NCBI GenBank assembly: GCA_002840715.1
Contig: PHBW01000006.1
Span: 62,001-126,000 of the forward strand
Direction: 5' to 3'
DNA from: Chloroflexi bacterium HGW-Chloroflexi-4
GTDB lineage: Bacteria; Chloroflexota; Anaerolineae; Anaerolineales; Anaerolineaceae
Length of the DNA: 64,000 bases
The translations under genes and the position numbers were made by a program. Below, one piece after another: positions 45,453-54,720 of the stretch. How positions within the stretch are numbered: the stretch's first letter is position 1; every line of letters begins with the position of its first letter. Below the pieces are notes generated by a model. It saw only the letters and a program-made list of their open reading frames with translations, made no database searches and had not been told where the DNA came from.

Positions 45453-46667
45453 ATGCAAAATATTGATCCGGCTGCAACCGCAATCGTTCTCATCAGTTCT
45501 GCACTCGTATTTCTCATGACCCCTGGTTTGGCTTTTTTCTATGGTGGATTGGTCCGCCGGAAAAACGTATTATCGATCATGATGCAAAGCTTTATCTCCC
45601 TAGGCATTGTGACGGCGATATGGTTATTCGGCGGATTCAGTCTGGCCTTCGGCAAGGACATCGGCGGCGTGATCGGCGACCTGCGTTATTTCGCCTTGAA
45701 CGGCATTGGTTTTGATCCGATGGAAGGTCAGGCAATACCCGCGCTGGCGTTCTTTGTATATCAAGAAATGTTCGCCACGATCACTCCTGCTTTGATCACC
45801 GGCGCTTTCGCCGAGCGGGTCAATTTTAGAAGCTACCTCGGCTTTCTGGTCTTCTGGAGTATCCTGGTTTACATCCCACTGGTGCACTGGATCTGGGGCG
45901 GTGGCTTTTTAGCAAAGCTGGGCGTGGTCGATTTCGCAGGCGGTATTGTGGTGCATATCAGCGCAGGTTTCGCGGCACTGGCTTCGGTGTTCATTGTGGG
46001 CAGACGCAAGATATTACCCAGCGAGAAGACCCGTCCGCATAACATTACCTATGTGGCGCTGGGCACCGGTCTGCTGTGGTTCGGCTGGTTCGGTTTCAAC
46101 GGCGGCAGCGGACTGGCTGCCAATGGCATCGCCTCCATCGCTTTCGTCAATACGGATATTGCCGGGGCAATGGCAATGATCACATGGCTGTTCATCTCAT
46201 GGATCCATGAAGGCAAGCCGAGTATGACCGGTGCGCTGACCGGCGCGGTGGCAGGCCTGGCGACGATCACACCGGGGGCAGGCTATGTGCGCCCATGGGC
46301 TGCGGCGATCATCGGTGTGCTGGCGGCTTTCACCTGCTACGGTGCGATCCAACTGCGGGCTAAGTGGCATTGGGATGATGCACTGGATGTTTGGGCATGC
46401 CATGGCGTAGGTGGTTTGCTGGGTACCATTTTGCTGGGTGTGTTCGCGGTGTCTTCAGTGAACGGCGTTAGCGGCCTGGTTGAGGGCAATGTGCGCCAGT
46501 TCATGGTGCAGCTGCTGGCCGGTGTGGGGGTGGCTGCCTTCTCGTTTGGGGCGACCTGGGTCATTTTGAAGATCATGAACCGTTTCTCGCCGGTGCGTGT
46601 GCCGGATGAGGTGGAAGTGAAGGGTCTGGATGAAGGCCAGTTCGGCGAGGAAGGTTACTCGCTTTAG
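45453..46667 (+). CDS. amt: Ammonium transporter (Amt)
   Basis: 404 residues, about 11 helices. Signature blocks include the first helix (ALVFLMTPGLAFFYGGLVRRKN), HISAGFAALASV with the pore histidine region and a second pore histidine in VWACHGVGGLLGT. It conducts ammonium/ammonia for assimilation. The frame extends 12 bases further upstream to a TTG, but the ATG with GGAG upstream is the better start. No glnK (PII) gene is adjacent. A strong terminator follows. Confidence 0.95.
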   Translation: MQNIDPAATAIVLISSALVFLMTPGLAFFYGGLVRRKNVLSIMMQSFISLGIVTAIWLFGGFSLAFGKDIGGVIGDLRYFALNGIGFDPMEGQAIPALAFFVYQEMFATITPALITGAFAERVNFRSYLGFLVFWSILVYIPLVHWIWGGGFLAKLGVVDFAGGIVVHISAGFAALASVFIVGRRKILPSEKTRPHNITYVALGTGLLWFGWFGFNGGSGLAANGIASIAFVNTDIAGAMAMITWLFISWIHEGKPSMTGALTGAVAGLATITPGAGYVRPWAAAIIGVLAAFTCYGAIQLRAKWHWDDALDVWACHGVGGLLGTILLGVFAVSSVNGVSGLVEGNVRQFMVQLLAGVGVAAFSFGATWVILKIMNRFSPVRVPDEVEVKGLDEGQFGEEGYSL

Positions 46668-46684
46668 GCTGGATTATTGGTTGG

Positions 46685-46718
46685 CCGCCTTCTCCGTTTT
46701 GGAGAGGGCGGTTTTTTT
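46685..46718 (+). terminator. Terminator after amt
   Basis: Stem CCGCCTTCTCC / GGAGAGGGCGG (one mismatch), loop GTTTT, then seven Ts. Confidence 0.9.
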
Positions 46719-47409
46719 ATCTAGATTAGTGCCTAATCACAAAATACACAAAAGTTTCTAAACACACGCAAAAACATAAATAAAAAAATCAATTTTCACG
46801 CAGAGGCGCGGAGTACGCAGAGAAAAACCTTTTGTTGATGTGGGTCTTGGACCTGCCCCTATTCGTTTTTGTTTCATGACCCCTCTCGCAAGAGCATGCT
46901 CGGGGGCGCAAAGACCGCGAAAAATCAGAAACAAATCGAAACGAATACCCTTCGCTTCGCCCTTCGCTTTGCTCGGGTGCAGGCGCTCGGGCACAGGTAT
47001 TTTGATCTCAAAATCGCGGTTTTTGATGGCTGATTCGTTTTTGTTTCAGAAAAAAAACTAAAACAAAGAAAACGAATATTTTGATCTCAAAATTGAGGTT
47101 TTTGGTGGTCGATTCGTTTTTTGTTTTTATGCACGAATCGTAAAGGTTGGGGTATGGGTTCATTGCAACGAACCCCTTAATGAGTTATTGGCAAACCCTG
47201 ATGGGGATTCCCCCTTCGGGGGACTCCGTGCCGCGCCCGAAAAACACGGGCTCGCAACACTGGCACTTGCCGCCAGTGCAAGTGTGACAGGTCGCAAGCG
47301 GACGCCAATATTTGCAGTTGTTAAGGGGCAGCACCAATAATCATAGAATAAATATTCTATGATTTAAGTATAAACCATATGTCAAGGGGGAGCAAGAGAC
47401 AGAAAGAAA
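46719..47409. other. Repeat-rich intergenic stretch
   Basis: About 690 bases with no credible gene. It holds one palindromic dispersed repeat (46878-46910), a related partial copy near 46965, and a pair of about 50-base direct repeats (46998-47046 and 47077-47127; both contain TATTTTGATCTCAAAAT and GATTCGTTTT). A CG-rich hairpin with CCCCCTTCGGGGG lies near 47210. Confidence 0.6.
46878..46910. repeat. Dispersed palindromic repeat, copy 2
   Basis: ACCCCTCTCGC, inner AAGAGCAT, then GCTCGGGGGCGCA. The C-C/G-G outer pairs replace the A-T pair of copy 1, a compensated change. Confidence 0.6.
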
Positions 47410-47949
47410 TTAATCCAACCAGTTATCGCAGCCCATCATTTCAAACATGGATTTGTTAACCCCCATGTAGAAATTGATGGTGTATTTGTAGGTTTGAGGT
47501 GGATATAGGAAATTTACCCAGGGTTCATTCCATATTCCGCCAAGTTCAGCCCATTGATCAGCGGATTGCTCGAACATGAGCAAGTTTTTGGATGATATGG
47601 TCTCATTGACATTTGGTCCGTAGCCAAAGTAGAGGGTGGGTTCAAAATTGAGACACCAAACTGCACCTGAGTAGGAATTCATGCCCATTGACATCATCAA
47701 TTTGAGCTCATCAGGCACTTTACCCTCTTGGGCGCCAGTGATTTTGAAGGGTTTGGATTGATCCGCCTCGACAAGATGCCAACCGCCGCCGCGCCACATA
47801 TCTCCGCCCAGGTCTTCAGACCAGGTGTAGTACTCCCAGTTGGATTGAGCTGCTGTGGCAACATAATCAGGGACGTTGACCGCTGCACTGCAGGCAGCAA
47901 GAAGTAAGGCCGTGATGAACAATATGGCGATCAGGACACTTTTATTCAT
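47410..47949 (-). CDS. Hypothetical lipoprotein
   Basis: 179 residues. A lipoprotein signal with lipobox LLLAAC at about residue 18 is followed by a Trp/Tyr-rich body (SNWEYYTWSEDLGGDMWRGGGW, TYKYTINFYMGVNKSMF). No family was recognised. The frame is open upstream to 48063, but the ATG at 47949 with GGGAG upstream and the signal peptide argue for this start. Confidence 0.65.
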   Translation of the reverse strand: MNKSVLIAILFITALLLAACSAAVNVPDYVATAAQSNWEYYTWSEDLGGDMWRGGGWHLVEADQSKPFKITGAQEGKVPDELKLMMSMGMNSYSGAVWCLNFEPTLYFGYGPNVNETISSKNLLMFEQSADQWAELGGIWNEPWVNFLYPPQTYKYTINFYMGVNKSMFEMMGCDNWLD

Positions 47950-48478
47950 GATGAGGCTCCCATGGATCGGATAAATTGCTGGAACAGATGGGTATGTGAT
48001 TAGTTGAGTATATATCCGATAAAGGCAAGGGACAAATCGAGGGGAAATACGGTGGGATTTCATATTTGGTTTGAGGCAAGGCGGGCAACGTGGTGAAATT
48101 CAACCATTAGAAACACGTTGGGCGCTTCGCGCGCTAATGCACTGAGCGAGTCGGAGAAGAAGTTCGATAGCTTCTCATTCGAAATCGTTTGGTTTGGATT
48201 TGGCAAAAAATGAATGTGGATTCGCGGGTCAAGATTAAGTAAAAAGTGTGGGTGCATCGCAGTTGCACCCTACGTGCTTCGTACTTGCGGGGATTTCCCT
48301 ACCGGGAGGATGTCCGTATGAATCTGGGATTTAGTGACACGCCCGAAAGGCAAGGGCTTGCATCAACGTGATAAGGCGGAGCATTTGCACCTCTCGCTTT
48401 GCTCGGGTGCGCATAATTCTCTCCATATCCCCCTACGAATGGCCTGCGGCCATTGTCTACACAATCTCTAAAATACCC
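47950..48478. other. Intergenic stretch with a dispersed repeat
   Basis: About 530 bases before the small-RNA promoter. It contains one dispersed palindromic repeat at 48387-48413 and GC-rich inverted segments near 48120-48370. No convincing gene was found. Confidence 0.5.
48387..48413. repeat. Dispersed palindromic repeat, copy 3
   Basis: GCACCTCTCGC, short TTT loop, GCTCGGGTGCGCA. A compact version of the family. Confidence 0.6.
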
Positions 48479-48506
48479 TTGACCTATTTCAAACGGGTGA
48501 TAGAAT
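48479..48506 (+). promoter_or_regulatory. Promoter of the small RNA gene
   Basis: TTGACC (48479-48484), 16-base spacer, TAGAAT (48501-48506). Transcription would start near 48513. Confidence 0.65.
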
Positions 48507-48512
48507 CAATCC

Positions 48513-48662
48513 AATATGTTTACCGAAATTGTGTTCCTCCGCGCTCGACGAAAGCAGCCCTCTTCATAATCGAAGGATGGGAGCTTTGGTGTTCGCCAAA
48601 AGAACAGGTTTCTGGAAACAGAATTTGTAAAGCATAACAGCCCTCCTTCACGGAGGGTTTTT
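48513..48662 (+). ncRNA. Structured small RNA, 6S-like
   Basis: A free-standing unit of about 150 bases with its own promoter and intrinsic terminator. The 5' arm (48514-48537) pairs with the 3' arm (48614-48637) over about 20 bp with small bulges. An apical hairpin lies at 48558-48581 (CCCTCTTC / GAAGGATGGG) above an AAAGC/GCTTT stem. The unpaired middle contains a small GTTC-GAAC hairpin (48591-48605) on its 3' side. A long closing stem, a central bubble with a 3'-side mini-hairpin and an apical stem are the architecture of 6S RNA, which mimics an open promoter and binds RNA polymerase. A leader attenuator for argG, 175 bases downstream, is the alternative. Confidence 0.55.
48641..48662 (+). 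terminator. Terminator of the small RNA
   Basis: CCCTCC / GGAGGG stem with a TTCAC loop, followed by five Ts and GTTTT. Confidence 0.85.
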
Positions 48663-48837
48663 GTTTTGAAAGAGCAGGGATTAGGGATGAGTAATTAGGA
48701 AGAGCTGGGAGGAGTAATTAGGAAAGGCAAGGCATAAGGCTTGATAACACATTGGTTTTCCTCATTACTCAGTGCCTAATCACTAATCACCAAAAATGCA
48801 ATTATTTAGCAGTTTTTATTCAAGAAGGAGAAGTGCC

Positions 48838-50163
48838 ATGGCCAGATCAGCAAAACAAAAGAAATCTATCAAGAAAGTGGTGCTCGCGTATTCGGGCGGA
48901 TTGGACACCTCGGTGATCGTGCCGTGGTTGAAGGAGAATTACGGCTGCGAGGTGGTGTGTTTCTGCGCCAACGTGGGCCAGGGCGACCAGGAGCTGGATA
49001 TGCTGGAGCAGAAAGCGCTCGCCAGCGGCGCCAGCCAGTTGATCGCACACGACCTGCGCGAGGAATTCGCCAGCGATTATTTATTTCCGCTGATCAAAAG
49101 CGGTGCAATCTATGAACGCAAGTATTTGCTCGGCACCTCTGTGGCCAGGCCGCTGATCGCCAAGCATCTGGTGGATGTGGCGCACGAAGTAGGTGCGGAT
49201 GCGATCGCGCACGGTGCGACCGGCAAGGGCAACGACCAGGTGCGTTTTGAGCTGACCGTAATGGCGCTCGATCCGCGTTTCGACCAGGTGCGTTTTGAGC
49301 TGACCGTAATGGCGCTCGATCCGCGTTTGAAGATCATCGCCCCGTGGCGCGAGTGGGAAATCCGCTCAAGAGAAGATGCGATTGCCTATGCTGCCGCGCA
49401 CAACGTGCCGGTGACCGCGACCATCAAATCCATCTACAGCCGCGACGCCAACCTGTGGCACATTTCGCATGAGGGCGGCATTTTGGAAGATCCCTGGAAC
49501 GAGCCCGAAGAGAGCATGTTCCAGATCAGCACCAGCCCCGAAATGGCGCCCGAGACACCCGAATATGTGGAGATCGAGTTCGAGAGCGGCATCCCCGTGT
49601 CGGTGAATGGCGAGAGACACTCCCCGGCGAAAATCGTGGAAGTGCTGAACGCCATCGGCGGCGCCAACGGCATCGGCCGCGTGGACCTGATCGAAAACCG
49701 CCTGGTGGGGATGAAATCGCACGGCGTTTATGAGACCCCCGGCGGCACGATTTTGATGTATGCGCACAACGAGATCGAAGAACTGGTGCTCGATCGTCAG
49801 ACGCTGGCCTTCAAACAGATCGCCGCGCTGAAATACGCCGAACTGACCTACGACGGCCTGTGGTTCACCCCGCTGCACGAGGCGATTGACGCCTTCGTGG
49901 ATAACACGCAGGGCCCTGTGACCGGCACGGTGAGGCTCAAACTGTATAAGGGCAACATCATCAGCGCGGGTATCAAGAGCCCATTCAGCCTGTACCGCGA
50001 AGACTTCGCCACCTTTGGTCAGGAAGATGTTTACGACCAGAGCGACGCCGAAGGCTTCATCCGCCTGTTTGGACTGAGCCTGAAAGTGCGTGCCATGAAC
50101 GGCCTGCCGGTCTCCGGTTTGTCCATGCCGAAACCCGATTATTCTCGCTTCAAACGCGACTAG
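48838..50163 (+). CDS. argG: Argininosuccinate synthase with 16-residue internal duplication
   Basis: Joins citrulline and aspartate using ATP. The P-loop [10 protein letters not shown] lies near residue 21. 441 residues, longer than the usual 400-415 because of a basic N-terminus ([12 protein letters not shown]) and a perfect in-frame 48-bp tandem duplication (49233-49280 and 49281-49328). The latter gives two copies of [17 protein letters not shown] right after the GATGKGN segment near the active site. The ATG at 48838 with AAGGAG is preferred over an earlier start at 48796. First of the arginine cluster. Confidence 0.93.
   Translation: MARSAKQKKSIKKVVLAYSGGLDTSVIVPWLKENYGCEVVCFCANVGQGDQELDMLEQKALASGASQLIAHDLREEFASDYLFPLIKSGAIYERKYLLGTSVARPLIAKHLVDVAHEVGADAIAHGATGKGNDQVRFELTVMALDPRFDQVRFELTVMALDPRLKIIAPWREWEIRSREDAIAYAAAHNVPVTATIKSIYSRDANLWHISHEGGILEDPWNEPEESMFQISTSPEMAPETPEYVEIEFESGIPVSVNGERHSPAKIVEVLNAIGGANGIGRVDLIENRLVGMKSHGVYETPGGTILMYAHNEIEELVLDRQTLAFKQIAALKYAELTYDGLWFTPLHEAIDAFVDNTQGPVTGTVRLKLYKGNIISAGIKSPFSLYREDFATFGQEDVYDQSDAEGFIRLFGLSLKVRAMNGLPVSGLSMPKPDYSRFKRD
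49233..49328 (+). repeat. Perfect 48-bp tandem duplication inside argG
   Basis: Units 49233-49280 and 49281-49328 are identical (CGACCAGGTG ... CCGCGTTT). The length is a multiple of three, so the frame is kept. Confidence 0.95.
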
Positions 50164-50194
50164 AGGTGTTAACACCTATTATGAAGGAGGCCGC

Positions 50195-51571
50195 ATGACG
50201 CTTTGGGGTGGACGTTTTTCTGGCAAGCTGGACGAGCAGGCGTGGAAGTTGAACGCTTCGCTGCCCTTTGACCAGCGCCTGGCGCTGCAGGATGTTAAAG
50301 GCAGCCTGGCCTGGGCGAAAGCCCTGCTCAAAGCGGGTGTGCTTTCTTCGGGCGAACACACCACCACTGTGAATGGACTGCATTCCATTGCGGAGGAGTT
50401 CAAGAACGGCAAATTCGCATTTGGCGAAGGCGACGAAGACATCCATACTGCGGTGGAGCGTCGGTTGGGTGAGCTGATCGGCGAAACCGCCGGCAAACTG
50501 CACACCGGACGCAGCCGCAACGACCAGGTGGCGACCGACTTCAGGCTGTGGATGCTCGAAGCGCTGCCCGAAGTGCAAAGCGCCATCCGCAGACTGCAAT
50601 CCGGGCTGGTGACGGCTGCCGAAGCCAATCAATCCGTGGTGATGCCGGGCTACACTCACCTGCAGCGCGCTCAGCCGATCACGCTGGCGCACTGGCTGAT
50701 GAGCCACTTCTGGTCTTTACAGCGGGATGTGGAACGGCTGAACGACCTCGGCAAACGAGTTTCCGTGCTGCCATTGGGCAGCGGCGCGCTGGCCGGCACG
50801 ACTTTGAAAATTGACCGCGATGCGCTGGCGGCTGACCTTGGCTTTGCATGCACATCCGCCAACAGCCTGGACGCCGTTTCTGACCGCGATTTTGCTGCCG
50901 AATATCTTTTCTGCGCGGCAATGACCGGCATTCACTTGAGCAAACTCTCTGAGGCGGTCGTCCTCTTCAGTACGGCAGAGTTCGGCTTTATCGAACTCTC
51001 GGACGCTTTTTCGACCGGTTCGAGCCTGATGCCGCAGAAGAAAAACCCCGACCTGTTTGAATTGGCGCGCGGTAAAGCGGGGACGCTGCTTGGGCTGCTG
51101 ACCGGCTTGCTTGCGACCTTAAAAGGGCTGCCCTCCACTTATGACAAGGACTTACAGGAAGATAAGCTGCCAGTTTTTCAAGCTACGGATACCTTGATGA
51201 CCATTTTGCCGGTGCTGGGCGGCGCGCTTGAAACCATGAGCGTCAAAGCTGACAAGATGCTGGCCGCGATTGACGGCAGCCTGTATGCCACCGACCTGGC
51301 GGATTACCTGGTGCACAAGGGCGTGCCCTTCCGCAGCGCACACGGCATGGTGGGTAAGGCGGTCAAATTGGCCGCCGAGAAGCAATCCGCGCTGGATCAA
51401 CTCTCTGTGGAGGAGTACCAGGCTATCGGTCCGTTTGAACAAGATGTGTACGCGTTATTCAATCCCCTGGCATCCGTCAACAAACATGATGTGATTGGCG
51501 GAACCGCCCAGGATGCAGTCAAACAACAAATTCAAAAAGCGAAATTATTTCTTAAAGGAGAAATCAAATGA
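50195..51571 (+). CDS. argH: Argininosuccinate lyase
   Basis: Cleaves argininosuccinate to arginine and fumarate. 458 residues of the fumarase/aspartase superfamily with the signature GSSLMPQKKNPD near residue 272 and the early LHTGRSRNDQVATD motif. An AAGGAGG site precedes the ATG. Its stop overlaps the lysW start (ATGA). Confidence 0.96.
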   Translation: MTLWGGRFSGKLDEQAWKLNASLPFDQRLALQDVKGSLAWAKALLKAGVLSSGEHTTTVNGLHSIAEEFKNGKFAFGEGDEDIHTAVERRLGELIGETAGKLHTGRSRNDQVATDFRLWMLEALPEVQSAIRRLQSGLVTAAEANQSVVMPGYTHLQRAQPITLAHWLMSHFWSLQRDVERLNDLGKRVSVLPLGSGALAGTTLKIDRDALAADLGFACTSANSLDAVSDRDFAAEYLFCAAMTGIHLSKLSEAVVLFSTAEFGFIELSDAFSTGSSLMPQKKNPDLFELARGKAGTLLGLLTGLLATLKGLPSTYDKDLQEDKLPVFQATDTLMTILPVLGGALETMSVKADKMLAAIDGSLYATDLADYLVHKGVPFRSAHGMVGKAVKLAAEKQSALDQLSVEEYQAIGPFEQDVYALFNPLASVNKHDVIGGTAQDAVKQQIQKAKLFLKGEIK

Positions 51572-51738
51572 GTACAGTAAATTGCCCCGAATGTGACGCC
51601 GAAATCACCCTTGAAGCCAGCACCGAAGTTGGCGAAATTCTGGTCTGCCCGGATTGTGGCGTTGACCTCGAAGTGACCTCACTGAACCCCGCCGCGGTTG
51701 AACTGGCACCGATGGAACAGGAAGACTGGGGCGAATAA
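51568..51738 (+). CDS. lysW: Amino-group carrier protein LysW
   Basis: 56 residues. The N-terminal zinc ribbon has CPECD and CPDCG; the acidic tail ends EDWGE, whose last glutamate gamma-carboxyl carries the amino group of the substrate in LysW-dependent lysine/arginine synthesis. GGAG lies upstream within argH, and the start overlaps the argH stop by 4 bases. Confidence 0.96.
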   Translation: MSTVNCPECDAEITLEASTEVGEILVCPDCGVDLEVTSLNPAAVELAPMEQEDWGE

Positions 51739-51781
51739 TTCACAAAAACGCTGCGAACAAAAGCAGCATGGAGGTTCGGGT

Positions 51782-52666
51782 ATGACACAGAAAAGACTGC
51801 GCATCGGCGTTTTATATTCGCGGGTGCGCGTGGAAGAAAAATGGATCTTCAGTGCGATGGAAAAGCTCGGCATCGATTATGAAAGGCTGGATGACCGGGC
51901 AATTTCCTTCGATCTGGAGCATCCCGAACCCTGGCAGACTTTTGATGCGGTGCTTGAGCGCAGTATCAGCTATACCAGCGGACTTTACTGCCTGCGCATG
52001 CTGGATGCCTTTGGCGTGCGCACGGTGAACACCGCCAGGGTGGCTGAAATCTGCGGCGACAAGCTGGTGACGAGCGCCATGCTGAGCCGGGCAGGAGTTC
52101 CGCAGCCGCACACGGTGACGGCCTTCACGCCCGAAGCCGCACTGGACGCCATCGAAGCCTTTGGCTACCCGGTGGTGTTAAAACCAGTGGTGGGGTCGTG
52201 GGGCAGGCTTTTGGCCAAGATCAACGACCGTGAAGCCGCCGAAGCGGTGGTGGAGCATAAATACGTGCTGGGGTCGGTGCAGCACTCGGTCTTTTACATT
52301 CAGGAATACATCAAGAAACCTGGACGCGACATCCGTGCGATTGTGATCGGCGACAAGGTGATCATGGCGATCTACCGCAAATCCGAGCATTGGATCACCA
52401 ACACCGCGCGCAGCGGAGAGGGCGAGATTTGCCCGATCACACCCGAGATCGAAAAGCTTTGTCTCGACGCAGCCAATGCGGTGGGCGGCGGCGTGCTGGC
52501 GGTGGACCTGGTGGAGCATCCCGACAAGGGCATGCTGGTGAACGAAGTCAACCACACCATGGAGTTCCACACCGCGCAGCCGGTGAGCGGCATTGACATT
52601 GCGGGCGAGATCGTGAATTATGTGGTGGAAGTTGCAAAAATGCCGAGAGCAGAGAACCGAGAGTAG
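51782..52666 (+). CDS. lysX: LysW ligase (LysX/ArgX-type, ATP-grasp)
   Basis: 294 residues, ATP-grasp family. It attaches LysW's C-terminal glutamate to the alpha-amino group of alpha-aminoadipate (LysX) or glutamate (ArgX). Visible motifs are [35 protein letters not shown] and [12 protein letters not shown]. The frame is open from 51698, but the ATG at 51782 with GGAGG matches family length. Because argG and argH flank it and no aminoadipate genes are present, glutamate is the likelier substrate. I use the name lysX for the family, not for substrate. Confidence 0.9.
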   Translation: MTQKRLRIGVLYSRVRVEEKWIFSAMEKLGIDYERLDDRAISFDLEHPEPWQTFDAVLERSISYTSGLYCLRMLDAFGVRTVNTARVAEICGDKLVTSAMLSRAGVPQPHTVTAFTPEAALDAIEAFGYPVVLKPVVGSWGRLLAKINDREAAEAVVEHKYVLGSVQHSVFYIQEYIKKPGRDIRAIVIGDKVIMAIYRKSEHWITNTARSGEGEICPITPEIEKLCLDAANAVGGGVLAVDLVEHPDKGMLVNEVNHTMEFHTAQPVSGIDIAGEIVNYVVEVAKMPRAENRE

Positions 52667-52702
52667 AGAACCGTCAAAAGCAAAGGCAGAAAGCCGAGAA
52701 CT

Positions 52703-52735
52703 GACCCCTCTCGCCGCTTAGCGGCTCGGGGGCGC
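52703..52735. repeat. Dispersed palindromic repeat, copy 4
   Basis: ACCCCTCTCGC, CGCTTAGCG hairpin, GCTCGGGGGCGCA, between lysX and argC. Confidence 0.6.
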
Positions 52736-52854
52736 AATAACCACGGAACAGAGAACAGTATTGCGGCTTATATGAGACAATAACTTCGTTAGGTTATGTT
52801 TTTGACGGCTCTCGATTCTCTGTTCTCGAATATCTGAATTTTACAGGAGCAAAC

Positions 52855-53889
52855 ATGATCAGTGTATCAATCGTAGGTGGATCGGGGTATGGCGGCGGGG
52901 AATTATTGAGGTTGTTGATTGGGCACCCAGAGGTGGAGGTCAAGCAGGTGACCTCGCGATCCCATTTGGGTGAGTATGTGTATCAGGTGCATCCCAACCT
53001 GCGCAAGCGCAGCCAGCTCAAGTTCAGCGATCCTTCGACGATTGAGGCGGTGGATGTGTTGTTTCTGGCGCTGCCGCACGGCGCCGCGCAAAAGAAGATC
53101 AGTGAGTACGCCGCGCTGGGCACGATGATCGTGGACCTTTCTGCAGATTTCAGGATCAAAGACACCGCGCTGTATGAAAAATGGTACGGGGCGCCGCATT
53201 CCGCGCCGGAGTGGCTGCCGAAGTTCGTCTACGGTTTGCCCGAACTTCACCGCGCCGAAATGTCTGGCGCAAGCTACATCAGCGGAGTGGGCTGCAATGC
53301 GACAGCCGCCAATCTGGCTTTGCTGCCGCTGGTGCAAGCCGGGCTGATCGAACAATCCGCACCGACCTATATTGAGATCAAGGTCGGTTCATCCGAGTCG
53401 GGGGCGGAGGGCAATTCGGGTTCGCTGCACGCTGAGCGCGCCAACGTGGTGCGCACCTTCTCGGCCTTCGGCCATCGCCACACTGCGGAGATCATCCAGG
53501 AAATGGGCATGACCAACGCCAGCCTGACCATGACCGCCGTGGATCTGGTAAGGGGTGCACTGGCAACCGTCCACGCGACGGTGAAAGCTGGCGTGACGAA
53601 CAAGGATTTGTGGAAAGCCTACCGGGCTGCCGCGAACGAAAATCCGTTTGTGAGACTGGTAAAGGAGCAGCGCGGCATCTACCGCGTGCCTGAACCCAAG
53701 ATCGTGATTGGTTCGAATTACGCCGACATCGGCTTTGAATTGGACGAGAGCAATGGGCACGTGGTTTCAATCTGCGCCATTGATAATTTGATGAAGGGTG
53801 CCTCGGGCACCGCAGTACAATGTATGAACCTGATGATGGGCTGGGATGAAACCCTTGGCCTCGAATTCACCGGCCTGCACCCCATCTAG
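52855..53889 (+). CDS. argC: LysW-acyl-phosphate reductase (ArgC/LysY family)
   Basis: NADPH-dependent reduction of the LysW-gamma-glutamyl (or aminoadipyl) phosphate to the semialdehyde. 344 residues: an N-terminal Rossmann fold (SIVGGSGYGGGELLRLL) and the catalytic cysteine in SGVGCNATAANLALLPL near residue 145. A 188-base gap with a dispersed repeat separates it from lysX. Confidence 0.93.
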   Translation: MISVSIVGGSGYGGGELLRLLIGHPEVEVKQVTSRSHLGEYVYQVHPNLRKRSQLKFSDPSTIEAVDVLFLALPHGAAQKKISEYAALGTMIVDLSADFRIKDTALYEKWYGAPHSAPEWLPKFVYGLPELHRAEMSGASYISGVGCNATAANLALLPLVQAGLIEQSAPTYIEIKVGSSESGAEGNSGSLHAERANVVRTFSAFGHRHTAEIIQEMGMTNASLTMTAVDLVRGALATVHATVKAGVTNKDLWKAYRAAANENPFVRLVKEQRGIYRVPEPKIVIGSNYADIGFELDESNGHVVSICAIDNLMKGASGTAVQCMNLMMGWDETLGLEFTGLHPI

Positions 53890-53901
53890 AGCGGAGATTT
53901 T

Positions 53902-54720
53902 ATGAGCAATAATTCAACCATAGTCGTAAAACTGGGCGGCACCGAAGGGGTGGATTTTTCAGCCATCTGCGCGGATGCTGCCGAGCTGATCAAGGGCGGT
54001 CAGCGCCTGGTGCTGGTGCACGGAGGATCCGCTGAAGCCAACAGCTTGGGGGAGGCATTGGGCAAACCGCCCAAGTTCATCACCTCGCCTTCGGGCTACA
54101 CTTCGCGCTATACCGACCGCACCACGCTGGAAGTGTTTTTGATGGCGGTGAACGGCAAGGTCAATTCACTCCTGACCGAACAGCTTCACGGCCTGGACTT
54201 GAACGCCTTCGGTCTGTGCGGCATGGACGGCAGCCTGCTGGTGGCCGAACGCAAGGAAGCCATCCAAAGCGTGGAGAACGGCAAACGCAGGATGATCCGC
54301 GACGACTACACGGGCAAGATCGACAAAGTCAATGCTGAACTGCTTGAGATGCTGCTCGGCGCGGGCTACCTGCCCGTGATCGCGCCGGTGGCTGTCAGCC
54401 ACAACGGAGAAGCGCTCAATGTGGATGCCGACCGCGCTGCCGCGATGGTGGCAGGCGCCTTGAAAGCTGAAACCTTGATTTTGCTTACAGCCGTGCCCGG
54501 ATTGATGGAAAAATTCCCGGATGAATCCACGCTGATCAAACACATTTCGCAAGACAAAATCCCGGCGGCGCTTGAAATGGCGCAGGGCCGGATGAAGAAA
54601 AAAGTTTTGGGCAGCGAAGAGGCGCTTCAGGCAGGAGTCGGCAAAGTGATCATCGCCGACGGCCGCGGCGACAAGCCAATTTCCTCCGCGCTGGCGGGGG
54701 CAGGGACGGTGATCTCATGA
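53902..54720 (+). CDS. lysZ: LysW-amino acid kinase (LysZ, ArgB-like)
   Basis: 272 residues of the amino acid kinase family. KLGGTEGVDFS, VLVHGGSAEAN and the VDADRAAAMVAGALKAE segment correspond to the nucleotide- and substrate-binding elements. It phosphorylates the LysW-bound acid. The stop overlaps the aminotransferase start by 4 bases (ATGA). Confidence 0.93.
   Translation: MSNNSTIVVKLGGTEGVDFSAICADAAELIKGGQRLVLVHGGSAEANSLGEALGKPPKFITSPSGYTSRYTDRTTLEVFLMAVNGKVNSLLTEQLHGLDLNAFGLCGMDGSLLVAERKEAIQSVENGKRRMIRDDYTGKIDKVNAELLEMLLGAGYLPVIAPVAVSHNGEALNVDADRAAAMVAGALKAETLILLTAVPGLMEKFPDESTLIKHISQDKIPAALEMAQGRMKKKVLGSEEALQAGVGKVIIADGRGDKPISSALAGAGTVIS

Noticed and set aside
46719..47409. Possible CRISPR-like array after amt
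   Set aside because: Only two imperfect direct repeats and no regular spacers.
48368..48637. 89-codon open frame across the small-RNA region
   Set aside because: It runs through the promoter and the paired arms of the RNA and lacks a ribosome site; the RNA structure explains the segment better.
49366..50175. Long reverse frame inside argG
   Set aside because: Antisense to a well-conserved gene, with shadow-type composition; GC-rich third positions produce such frames throughout 49-57 kb.
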